A stretch of 64,000 nt of DNA, from assembly GCA_015099395.1 (NCBI GenBank), contig AP024096.1, positions 3,534,001 to 3,598,000 on the forward strand, written 5' to 3'. A program made the position numbers and the translations under genes. The DNA comes from Ktedonobacteria bacterium brp13 (GTDB lineage Bacteria; Chloroflexota; Ktedonobacteria; Ktedonobacterales; Ktedonobacteraceae). Positions 42,437-50,654 of this stretch are shown here, piece by piece (the stretch's first letter is position 1; every line of letters begins with the position of its first letter). The notes below the pieces were generated by a model. That model worked only from the letters and a program-made list of their open reading frames with translations, was not told where the DNA came from and searched no databases.

Positions 42437-43543
42437 TCAACGATAGCGCATGTATGTCTTCAGTAGAACAGCATCAATTGAGCTATAGTTGTAAAACGCC
42501 TCTCTCATAGCTAGAGCCAGTGCTCTACGCTGCGTCAATAACGTGCGCAATCCATCAAGCCACTGGATATCTTCATCATCGACAAGCGCTACCGCTGCCG
42601 CTGCCAGCACAGCCTGGGCACCGGTTACAATATCCTGCTGAGCAAAGCCCTGTCTTGCAGATAACTGATGCAATGCAATATCTGGCAGATCAGCGCGACC
42701 CGGCAGCGACCGATCCAGCCAGAGTCCTTTCAGCAACGCCAGCAACCCACCATAGAGCGCAAAGTCATCACAACTATCGCATGCCTTGAACTCGACACGC
42801 CCTATTTCAGCCGGGATACGCGCCAATTTTACCAATGCACGATGACTGCTCTGTTCGTCGCCGCGCTGAGCCAGAAACACATTGGTGACCGGACGCTGCA
42901 GTATACGTAGAAATGTACGTACCGAAAGTCCATCCCACAACGCTCCTGAATAAAAAGGTGCACTATAGGTAAAAGGCAGAATATATGGACAATAAAAGGT
43001 ATATTTCCGACCAACATCCAGTATCTCTGCAGTACTCGCATGCGTAGAGGATATATTCAGATCAGGACCATATGATAGCAGCGAGAACAATGCAGAGCGT
43101 TCGCTGGCCGAGCGCTGGAGTTGCGCAGCTTCAAATGTATTGAAGGGATCGTCAGGCACAACCTCCGTGCAATACGGATGAAAACTGGTAAGGACCGGTA
43201 CAAAACCCGCACTGAGAGCGACGTCACGCAGCAAGAGAAAACTCATAGTAAGCTCCTCAACAGCAGCCCGAATCGTAGACTGTGGAGTCGTCCGAATCTC
43301 GATCCCTTTCGGTAAAAGGCCACTACGCCGCCCTGCAGCATCATGCCGCTCAAAGCCCTCAACGTACCAGCGCTTCTGCCTGATGCCACTACGACCAACC
43401 CGTAAGAACGGATAGTCCTCCTTATAGATGGGCAAGCGTTCAATAATAGCAGCGAACTCAGCAAATGTAGTCGAATGGAAACTGGCAAACTGCCCATCAG
43501 CGCGCAAAAATGCTACCTCATGCTCTATCCCAAATGTAAACAT
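42437..43543 (-). CDS. GCS2-family carboxylate-amine ligase (glutamate-cysteine ligase-like)
   Basis: 368 residues from the ATG at 43543, chosen for the GGAAGG site just upstream; the open frame continues to 43702. Front motif MFTFGIEHEVAFL (Glu-x-Glu-type metal and substrate site), then GLLPKGIEIRTTPQSTIRAAVEEL, LNISSTHASTAEILDVGRKY and VEFKACDSCDDF. Family members (EgtA, YbdK, GshA-2) activate a glutamate carboxyl with ATP and join it to an amine. It starts the minus-strand run ahead of precursor, maturase and kinase, 190 bp from the precursor. A role in tailing the peptide or making its amino-acid partner is inference. Confidence 0.8.
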   Translation of the reverse strand: MFTFGIEHEVAFLRADGQFASFHSTTFAEFAAIIERLPIYKEDYPFLRVGRSGIRQKRWYVEGFERHDAAGRRSGLLPKGIEIRTTPQSTIRAAVEELTMSFLLLRDVALSAGFVPVLTSFHPYCTEVVPDDPFNTFEAAQLQRSASERSALFSLLSYGPDLNISSTHASTAEILDVGRKYTFYCPYILPFTYSAPFYSGALWDGLSVRTFLRILQRPVTNVFLAQRGDEQSSHRALVKLARIPAEIGRVEFKACDSCDDFALYGGLLALLKGLWLDRSLPGRADLPDIALHQLSARQGFAQQDIVTGAQAVLAAAAVALVDDEDIQWLDGLRTLLTQRRALALAMREAFYNYSSIDAVLLKTYMRYR

Positions 43544-43636
43544 AATCCTTCCTTCGCTATCCATACATTGCTTCAACCGCGACTGTTCTGTTGTAAACTC
43601 GCTCATCCCAACGTCAAATACTATATACGCAGATAA

Positions 43637-44587
43637 AATAGTACCAGTATCGAACGAATATTTGCCGCACCAGGCGTAGCCGAGCGCCATCCACAGGAGC
43701 ATGGACTCGTTGGTACATTATTTCTGCCAGCCACTCCGGGTCCACATCCTGCGGCGCTGGTACTCAATGGCTCTGATGGTGGGATGCACGAAAATGCAGC
43801 CGCACTTTTAGCATCACGTGGCTACGCCGCATTCGCGCTCGCCTACTTTAAACGCGAAGGTCAGCCAAAACAGCTGAAAAACATTCCGCTTGAATACTTT
43901 GAGCACGCTATCGCCTGGCTCCAGGAACAACCTGAGGTCGCGGCAGATAAGATCGCAGTGATTGGTCTGTCGCGTGGCGGCGAACTGGCGCTGCTGTTAG
44001 GAGCCACCATATCATCCGTACGAGCCATAATTGCAGGCGCGCCCAGCGGTATCAGACACTCGGCTGTCAGCGCAGGTACAAAAGCGGCATGGACATACCA
44101 TGGGGAACCACTGCCTTTCCTTACATTTAAACCAGGCTTTTTCGATAGTATCGGTATGACCATTAATGCCTTTAAAAGCATGTTCACTCATACACCCATG
44201 ACGATGAAAGCAGGTTTTATAAAACTGCTCAAAAAGGAAGAAGAGGTTGCTGCGGCCACCATTCCAGTTGAGCAGACGCAGGGACCGATCCTCTTACTAG
44301 CGGGACAGCAGGATCAACTCTGGCCGTCAGCACTCTACTCCGAGAAAGTTATGGAGCGGCTCCGCGCACATAACTTCGCCTATACGTATACGCATCTCAA
44401 CTACGCAGAGGCCGGTCATTTTGTCTGCTTCCCCTATGGACTCCCTTCATTACCACCCATGGTCTCGGTTACGTACCCCAACGGCTTTGGTATGACGTTC
44501 GGCGGTTCACCCAGAGCCAATGCAGATGCAGCCAGCGACTCCTGGCAGAAGATACTCGCCTTCTTGCAGCAAAACCTTTCAGACTGA
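43637..44587 (+). pseudogene. BAAT/acyl-CoA thioester hydrolase-like gene, 5' truncated
   Basis: After an in-frame TAA at 43634 the frame reads SIERIFAAPGVAERHPQEHGLVGTLFLPATPGPHPAALVLNGSDGG into the part with an ATG (43784). No ATG, GTG or TTG occurs before 43784, yet the protein sequence upstream of it is plainly homologous, so the gene has lost its N-terminal domain. The rest is a complete BAAT_C hydrolase: nucleophile GLSRGG, Asp in LAGQQDQLWPS and His in AEAGHFVCFPYGLPSLP. If the internal ATG is used, a shortened 267-residue enzyme could exist. Junction with the RiPP-like operon lies just upstream. Confidence 0.7.
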
Positions 44588-44789
44588 CAATCGCGCTCTC
44601 GCCAGCCAATAAGCCTGAGCTTTTACAAATTCTTTACAGCTCTCAATCTCTTTCTTGACAACTATCAATTACGATTAAGCTAATCGCAAAGGATAATGCA
44701 TCGCTATCTGCACTTTTCCCTGGCTGTGACACTTGCTAGCTGGCTATACATGTTGTAGATCAATATAGCAGTTTCAGCTAAAACACGAC

Positions 44790-44795
44790 TATAAT
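44790..44795 (+). promoter_or_regulatory. Candidate -10 box for the flavin operon
   Basis: A perfect TATAAT 45 bp before the ATG at 44841; no good -35 at the expected distance. Confidence 0.35.
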
Positions 44796-44840
44796 ATGAA
44801 GTGTAAAAGCATAAAAGCATAAAGGGGTCCTGACAGTAAG

Positions 44841-45293
44841 ATGAAAAAATTAGGGGTAGCATTCATTATCATCGGGGCGTTCATTCTCTATAGTATTGCG
44901 TTCCACCGCTCAAATCCGGCGTTAATCGCCCCTGATAGCACAGTTGGCACTAACCGCTCATCTCCGCTTAGTACAGGCACATCTGGATCAAGTGGTGCTG
45001 CGAGCAAACAATATAGAGATGGAACGTATACGGGTAGTGTTGCGGATGCGCAATGGGGCAATATACAGGTCAAAGTCATTATCCAGAGTGGCAAGATCAA
45101 GGATGTTCAGTATCTACAATATCCCAATGATCGCAATCGATCCATAGAAATTAATCAGTATGCCGATCCACTACTGACCACTGAGGCCATACAGGCACAG
45201 AGTGGGCAGGTCGACATTATTAGCGGGGCCACCGATACAAGTGAAGCATTTATACAATCACTATCAGCAGCCCTGACACAAGCTCAGGTATAA
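44841..45293 (+). CDS. FMN-binding domain protein (flavinylation substrate)
   Basis: 150 residues. One N-terminal helix (VAFIIIGAFILYSIAF) anchors it to the membrane, followed by a Ser/Gly linker and an FMN-bind domain: YRDGTYTGSVADAQWGNIQVKVIIQSGKIKDVQYLQYPNDR.. IISGATDTSEAF. The SGAT Thr131 is the residue to which ApbE couples FMN through a phosphoester in such domains. The carrier then passes single electrons outside the membrane. The next gene, three bases away, is the ApbE transferase, and the one after that the probable electron source. Confidence 0.9.
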   Translation: MKKLGVAFIIIGAFILYSIAFHRSNPALIAPDSTVGTNRSSPLSTGTSGSSGAASKQYRDGTYTGSVADAQWGNIQVKVIIQSGKIKDVQYLQYPNDRNRSIEINQYADPLLTTEAIQAQSGQVDIISGATDTSEAFIQSLSAALTQAQV

Positions 45294-45295
45294 CA

Positions 45296-46033
45296 ATGAA
45301 ACAGACATGCCTTATTATGGGAATGCCCATTACAATCGAAGTTGTAGACGCAGCAGTTACGCAGGCGAGTCTGGACACGGTATTCGCCTACTTTCGCTCA
45401 ATCGATGAGACCTTCAGTACCTACAAGGAGAGTAGTGAGATCTCCAGGCTTAATCGCGGCGAACTCCCTCTCTCACAGTACAGCACAGATCTGAAAAAGA
45501 TCCTGGCTTTGAGCGCACAGACAAAAAGAGAGACAGATGGATATTTCGATATCCAACGCAACGGATACTGCGATCCTTCAGGGATTGTGAAGGGCTGGGC
45601 GCTGCAAAACGCTGCCGGTATGCTCAAAGCGCAAAGCTTACACAACTTTTATGTTGATGCCGGCGGCGATATTCAGGTAGCGGGCACGAAAGATGGCCAG
45701 CCCTGGCGGGTGGGTATCCGCAATCCGTTCAATCGCAGTCAGAACGTCAAGATCCTTACGCTTACGGAGCAGGGCATCGCAACCTCGGGAACGGCTATTC
45801 GTGGACAACATATCTACGATCCCTATCATCCAGGTATACCACTCGTGGAGATTGTCAGCATCACGGTAATTGGTCCCAACGTCTATGAGGCCGATCGTTT
45901 TGCTACAGCAGCCTTCGCAATGGGACGCGCTGGAATACAGTTTATCGAGCGGCGAGCAGGCTTTGAAGGATATATGATCGATGCACAGGCCAAAGCGACA
46001 TTTACTAGTGGATTTGAAAGGTATGTGGTATAG
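45296..46033 (+). CDS. apbE: FAD:protein FMN transferase
   Basis: 245 residues. ApbE transfers FMN from FAD to a Thr of a target protein. Motifs: MGMPITIEV at the start, YFRSIDETFSTYKESSEISRLN, DPSGIVKGWALQNAAGML, FYVDAGGDIQVAG and IATSGTAIRGQHIYDP, the last close to the usual SGD..R-ghI(I/Y)DP. It has no signal peptide or lipobox, so modification would happen in the cytoplasm or at the membrane. Gene order carrier-ApbE-membrane reductase is tight (2-bp gaps), so one operon. Confidence 0.93.
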   Translation: MKQTCLIMGMPITIEVVDAAVTQASLDTVFAYFRSIDETFSTYKESSEISRLNRGELPLSQYSTDLKKILALSAQTKRETDGYFDIQRNGYCDPSGIVKGWALQNAAGMLKAQSLHNFYVDAGGDIQVAGTKDGQPWRVGIRNPFNRSQNVKILTLTEQGIATSGTAIRGQHIYDPYHPGIPLVEIVSITVIGPNVYEADRFATAAFAMGRAGIQFIERRAGFEGYMIDAQAKATFTSGFERYVV

Positions 46034-46035
46034 AA

Positions 46036-47556
46036 GTGAAAGTAAAGCTAGATTATTTTATCGATCGCATAACGATGTACCGCCTGGTACTTTATGTCTT
46101 GATCGCTTTAATCGCTGTAGCCGTGTTCCTGGCAGCCTTCCATATCCTACCCTTTACACCACTGTCCCTGCTGGCATCTACGTTTTTACTGGTGGTGATC
46201 TGTGCGGTCCTCAATGCATTACTGGCTGCGGTATTTGGCGTACCAGCAAACGTCGAATCATCCTATATTACAGCGCTAATCCTGGCCTTGATTATCGATC
46301 CAGCACAGACGCCGGTCGCGTTTCAGTTTATCGCCTGGGCTGCGATACTGGCGATCTCCTCAAAATATATCCTCGCTATCAATAATAAGCACATCTTCAA
46401 TCCCGCAGCGATCGCTGTCGTCATTACCTCTTTTGCCCTGGGCGAATCTGCCAGCTGGTGGGTAGGGACCACAAGTATGCTACCATTGGTACTCGTTGGA
46501 GGACTGCTGATTGCCTACAAATTACGCCGGATAGAGATGACGCTTATCTTCTGTGGTGTTGCAGCTGTGTTCACTGGTCTCATAACATATGTGCAAGGCC
46601 ACCCTCTACTGACAGCCGCACAACAACTCTTCGTCGGCTCACCACTCTTCTTCTTCGCCTTCATCATGCTCACGGAGCCACTCACAGAGCCACCAACGAA
46701 GATGTTGCGTAGAGTCTACGCTGCACTTACCGGCCTCCTGTTTCTTCCCCAACTGCATTTCGCTACCCTCTACTCGACCCCTGAATTGGCGCTAGTGCTG
46801 GGTAATATCTTTGCCTATATCGTCAGCCCTAAACAAAAAGTGGTACTCAAGCTCGCCCAACGGGTAAAGATCGCTACTGGCGCTATCGACTTTGTCTTTA
46901 CGCCAGCGCAGAGGCTACACTACCGACCTGGACAATATATGGAGTTTACGCTGGCACATCCACATCCTGATAGCCGGGGAAATCGCCGCTATTTCACGCT
47001 GGCTTCATCGCCAACCGAGAAAAATATGCACGTAGGTGTCCGCTTCTACGAACAGGGTAGCAGCTTTAAGCAGGCAATGCTGAAGATGAATGGCAAGACG
47101 AAAATAGTAGCCGCACAGATCGCAGGAGATTTCACACTCCCACAGGACCCAGAACAGAAGCTTGTCTTTATCGCTGGCGGCATCGGGATTACACCATTCA
47201 GGAGTATGCTCAAATATCTATTAGACACTAAGCAGCGACGTAATATCATCCTCCTTTATATTAACCGCACCGCCAATGAGATTGCCTATAAAGATATTCT
47301 CAATGCAGTGCAGGCACGATCAGGGATCAAAGTTATCCATGCTTTGACCAATACCGCCGCACTCCCTCCTGGCTGGAATGGTCTGGCTGGACGCCTTACT
47401 GAAGAAGCAATCAAAGAGGTCGTACCGGATTATGATGAGCGCCTCTACTACCTATCCGGACCACCCGATATGGTGCGGGGCTATGAAAAGATCTTGAAGG
47501 ATATGCACATCAAAAGTGACTATATCAAGAAAGACTTCTTCCCTGGTCTCGTGTAG
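46036..47556 (+). CDS. RnfD/NqrB-like membrane domain fused to ferredoxin-NADP reductase domain
   Basis: 506 residues, GTG start. Residues 1-265 form about eight to ten membrane helices of the NQR2/RnfD type (NNKHIFNPAAIAVVITSFALG, FFFAFIMLTEPLTEPPTKMLRR). Residues 270-506 are an FNR module: FAD-binding RYFTLASSP at 318-326, NAD(P)-binding GGIGITPFRSM near 375, and YYLSGPPDMVRGYEKIL. No SGAT-type flavinylation motif is seen in the membrane part; that job falls to the separate carrier. The enzyme would pass electrons from NAD(P)H through FAD across the membrane to the FMN protein. The final acceptor is unknown. Confidence 0.9.
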   Translation: MKVKLDYFIDRITMYRLVLYVLIALIAVAVFLAAFHILPFTPLSLLASTFLLVVICAVLNALLAAVFGVPANVESSYITALILALIIDPAQTPVAFQFIAWAAILAISSKYILAINNKHIFNPAAIAVVITSFALGESASWWVGTTSMLPLVLVGGLLIAYKLRRIEMTLIFCGVAAVFTGLITYVQGHPLLTAAQQLFVGSPLFFFAFIMLTEPLTEPPTKMLRRVYAALTGLLFLPQLHFATLYSTPELALVLGNIFAYIVSPKQKVVLKLAQRVKIATGAIDFVFTPAQRLHYRPGQYMEFTLAHPHPDSRGNRRYFTLASSPTEKNMHVGVRFYEQGSSFKQAMLKMNGKTKIVAAQIAGDFTLPQDPEQKLVFIAGGIGITPFRSMLKYLLDTKQRRNIILLYINRTANEIAYKDILNAVQARSGIKVIHALTNTAALPPGWNGLAGRLTEEAIKEVVPDYDERLYYLSGPPDMVRGYEKILKDMHIKSDYIKKDFFPGLV

Positions 47557-47573
47557 ATCGCATGCACATCACT

Positions 47574-47603
47574 ATCTTTATTGACTAACTGCCCAATAAA
47601 GAT
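47574..47603. promoter_or_regulatory. Operator palindrome of the second TetR regulator
   Basis: Perfect 10-bp arms ATCTTTATTG and CAATAAAGAT with a 10-bp centre, straddling the -35 box and spacer of the TetR promoter. Confidence 0.7.
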
Positions 47604-47610
47604 GTATACT
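47581..47610 (+). promoter_or_regulatory. Promoter of the TetR gene
   Basis: TTGACT (47581-47586), 18-bp spacer, TATACT (47605-47610), 46 bp before the ATG. Confidence 0.75.
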
Positions 47611-47655
47611 ACAGAGCGTAATCATAACGTAGGACTGGCTGGTGAGGAGAAGAGT

Positions 47656-48261
47656 ATGCCGAAGATTGTTGATGAACAGACGCGCGAGGCAACACGCCGC
47701 CGTATTATACACGAAGCGGCACGAGAGTTTGCACGGCTCGGTTTCGACCAGGCAAGCATTAATGTTATCGCGGAACAGGCTGGCATCGGCAAAGGCACAA
47801 TCTATCTTTACTTCGAGAATAAGCGCGAGCTCTTTCTTGCTATGTTGCGCTTTATCGCGCAATCACAATTGACGGCGATCCGCTCAGCATTAGCGCAGGA
47901 TGGCAGCCTAGATACGCGCTTAGAGCTCCTCTTCCGGGCCTTTGTACAGCTAGCGGAAGAGGAGAGCGACTCCTTTAATGTCTATATGAGTGCGCTCTAT
48001 GGCGTCAATCGCGCCTTCCAGGCCGAGGCAACCAGACTCCTACGCGACTATAGCGCGGTTATTGCACTGGTACTTGAAGAGGCACGAGCCCGTGGCGAGA
48101 TCACCTTTCAAGATGTTGATGCAACAGCTTTGATGATCCTCTCTTTAACCGAGTCCTTTATTTTGTCAGCACGTGTCCTTGGTCAATCTAAGCAGATATT
48201 GCTGTTGCAAGCGAAAAAGACGGCTCGTTTCATTCTACAGGGACTGACTGCCGAGCAATAG
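47656..48261 (+). CDS. TetR/AcrR family transcriptional regulator
   Basis: 201 residues from the ATG at 47656, with GAGGAG upstream; the frame also opens at 47581, which is inside the promoter and so rejected. DNA-binding domain RRRIIHEAAREFARLGFDQASINVIAEQAGIGKGTIYLYFENKRELFLAML is a textbook TetR helix-turn-helix; the C-terminal half is the ligand and dimer domain. A palindrome overlaps the promoter, implying autorepression. It lies between the flavin operon and the ClC gene, both possible targets; the ClC gene is next on the same strand 126 bp away. Confidence 0.92.
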   Translation: MPKIVDEQTREATRRRIIHEAAREFARLGFDQASINVIAEQAGIGKGTIYLYFENKRELFLAMLRFIAQSQLTAIRSALAQDGSLDTRLELLFRAFVQLAEEESDSFNVYMSALYGVNRAFQAEATRLLRDYSAVIALVLEEARARGEITFQDVDATALMILSLTESFILSARVLGQSKQILLLQAKKTARFILQGLTAEQ

Positions 48262-48387
48262 TCTCCTTTTTTTTACGCTTATTATGGCTGACCGCCCACT
48301 CATCTATACTGTTTTTGAGCACCTGGTCAGCTATGCAAGTCTTTATTCAGATAGCGTACATGGTATACAGAGATGGAGAGATGACAT

Positions 48388-50487
48388 ATGGATCCCGATG
48401 CAGCACAAGCGACACGCATCCCAGGTCGCTGGCAGCGGCTCTTTGCTTTCAGGCGTATTCGACGCGGTTTTGAAAGTCCGAGCTACCTGCTAAAATGGCT
48501 CTTTTTAAGCACGTTGATCGGCATTGTAGCCGGGGTAGGTGCTATTGTCTTTTACGCAGCAATCCGTTTTGCTAATACATGGTTGTTGGAGGGGATCGTT
48601 GGTTATGTACCACCAAGCTCTGGTGGTGAGGGTTCAAGCGCAATTATGCCTTTCTGGAGCTCGGCACGTCCCTGGTTACTGCCAGTGGTAACGACGTTGG
48701 GCGGTCTGCTGGCCGGTATCATTGTCTTTACCTGGGCACCGGAGGCTGAAGGACACGGCACGGATGCTGCGATCAAGGCCTTCCATGAAGGAACGACGAT
48801 TCGTGCCAGGATTCCGTTGATCAAGTTGGTGGCCTCCGCTATTACGATTGGGAGTGGCGGGTCGGCGGGACGCGAGGGTCCTGCGGCCCAGATCAGTGCT
48901 GGCTTTGGTTCTATCCTGGCGCGCATGCTCAAGCTCGATGCGCAGGATAGCCGGATTGCACTGGCAACAGGCGTCGGTGCTGGTATCGGTGCTATCTTTC
49001 GTGCCCCACTTGGAGGAGCCATCCTGGCAGCCGAGATCCTCTATAAAGATGATCTGGAGATTGAAGCACTTATCCCCGCGTTAATCGCTTCGATCGTTGG
49101 CTATAGCATCTTTGGCTCCTGGTCGGGCTGGAACCCGATCTTCTCGACGCCCGGCAACCTGGCCTTTACCTCGCCGCCACAACTCCTCTATTATATTGTG
49201 ATCGGCGTGCTCTGCGGGTTGATCGGTCGCCTCTATGCGCGTGGTTTTTATGGCATTACTGCTATCTTCCATCGTATCCAGATCCCCAAATGGCTCAAGC
49301 CAGCATTCGGTGGTCTACTGGTTGGCTTAATGGGACTGGTCATTCCACAATCGATCGGTATGGGCTATGGTTGGGTGCAGGTGAGTATGGGTGCAGGCCT
49401 GCTGACACTGCCGCTCTGGATCTTACTGCTTTTACCATTCGCGAAGATACTGGCAACGAGCCTGACGGTCGGTTCGGGTGGTTCGGGTGGCATCTTTGGA
49501 CCTGGCATGGTCATCGGCGCAATGGTTGGCGCACTGGTCTGGCGTCTGAGCTATCATATGTTACCGGGCCTACCACCAACGGCGGGACCCTTTGTGATTG
49601 TCGCAATGATGGCGCTCTTCGGTGGCATCGCACACGCGCCGCTAGCAATTATGCTGATGGTAGCGGAGATGACAGGCAACCTCTCGCTGCTAGCCCCTGC
49701 GATGATTGCAGTAAGTATCGCGTCGATTATCGTCGGTCGGGACTCCATCTATAAGAGTCAGGTCAATACCCGTGCGGACTCACCGGCCCATCGCTTACAG
49801 CTTTCATTTCCACTGCTATCTACGCTTGCGGTACGTCAGGCGTTGATGCCATTGACAGTGCATTTCTCTGCCAGACAGACAGTTACAGAGGCCGAACAGA
49901 TGCTAACAGACGAGGTTGTCAGTGGCGCACCGGTCCTGGATGAGCAGGATAATCTGCAAGGCGTTCTCACGCTGGCTGATATTCAACGCGTACCGCTCGA
50001 TCAGCGTGAACAGAGGACGATTGAGGAGACGATGAATCGAGAGGTGCTGACGCTCAATCCTGATGAGACACTGGATGAGGCTCTAGAACGGTTGACGAGT
50101 TCGCGTGTCAGCTGGGCACCGGTCATCGAGAATACTACGCTTACAACCGGGCAACCTGTCATGGGTGTGATTACAGCAGCCAACATCGCCCGGCTCTATC
50201 GCGAGACCCTGACAAAGGATGCGCGCCGGATGCGTGGAATCGTCGAAGGAACGGTTATGATTGAGGCAAAGATTGAGCCAGGCACGCACCTGATAGGCTG
50301 TCCTCTACGCGAAGCACAGCTCCCTAAAGAATGTCTGGTCGTCTCCATTCGACGTGACGGCGAGCTTATCTTCCCACGTGGCGGTAGTGTGATGCAAGCA
50401 GGCGATACAGTAACCTTCCTGGTCAGCCCGCAAGGTGAAGAGCGCTTACAACACTACCTGGGTGAAAAAGTGCTGGTCACGCAATAA
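48388..50487 (+). CDS. ClC-family chloride transporter with CBS pair and TrkA-C domain
   Basis: 699 residues, ATG with GGAG upstream. Membrane part about residues 30-460: filter and gate motifs GREGPA (Glu is the external gate, as in H+/Cl- exchangers) and GSGGSGGIFGPGM. The first motif is EGHGTDAAIKAF rather than GSGIP. Cytoplasmic part: two CBS repeats (VRQALMPLTVHFS.., TIEETMNREVLTLNPDETLDEALERL) that may bind adenine nucleotides, then a TrkA-C domain (MIEAKIEPGTHLIGCPLREAQL.. AGDTVTFLVSPQ) rarely seen on ClC proteins. It probably exchanges Cl- or another anion for protons. Confidence 0.92.
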   Translation: MDPDAAQATRIPGRWQRLFAFRRIRRGFESPSYLLKWLFLSTLIGIVAGVGAIVFYAAIRFANTWLLEGIVGYVPPSSGGEGSSAIMPFWSSARPWLLPVVTTLGGLLAGIIVFTWAPEAEGHGTDAAIKAFHEGTTIRARIPLIKLVASAITIGSGGSAGREGPAAQISAGFGSILARMLKLDAQDSRIALATGVGAGIGAIFRAPLGGAILAAEILYKDDLEIEALIPALIASIVGYSIFGSWSGWNPIFSTPGNLAFTSPPQLLYYIVIGVLCGLIGRLYARGFYGITAIFHRIQIPKWLKPAFGGLLVGLMGLVIPQSIGMGYGWVQVSMGAGLLTLPLWILLLLPFAKILATSLTVGSGGSGGIFGPGMVIGAMVGALVWRLSYHMLPGLPPTAGPFVIVAMMALFGGIAHAPLAIMLMVAEMTGNLSLLAPAMIAVSIASIIVGRDSIYKSQVNTRADSPAHRLQLSFPLLSTLAVRQALMPLTVHFSARQTVTEAEQMLTDEVVSGAPVLDEQDNLQGVLTLADIQRVPLDQREQRTIEETMNREVLTLNPDETLDEALERLTSSRVSWAPVIENTTLTTGQPVMGVITAANIARLYRETLTKDARRMRGIVEGTVMIEAKIEPGTHLIGCPLREAQLPKECLVVSIRRDGELIFPRGGSVMQAGDTVTFLVSPQGEERLQHYLGEKVLVTQ

Positions 50488-50543
50488 TATCATGCAATCG
50501 TGCCTATACCCTTTGCAAAAAGGCCTGAAAAGTGAAACACTAT

Positions 50544-50590
50544 AGATATCAGCCGAGCATGGGTATTGTATAATAGCTCGGCTGATATCT
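50544..50590. terminator. 15-bp inverted repeat downstream of the ClC gene
   Basis: AGATATCAGCCGAGC and GCTCGGCTGATATCT with a 17-nt loop, 57 bp after the ClC stop. The loop contains TATAAT (50569-50574), so it could instead be a promoter inside an operator for the downstream mannosidase. Confidence 0.5.
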
Positions 50591-50654
50591 TACCCGAATA
50601 ACGATGTGGTTATTGTAGAGCAGCAACACGATTTTCAGGAAAGCGAAAAACATT

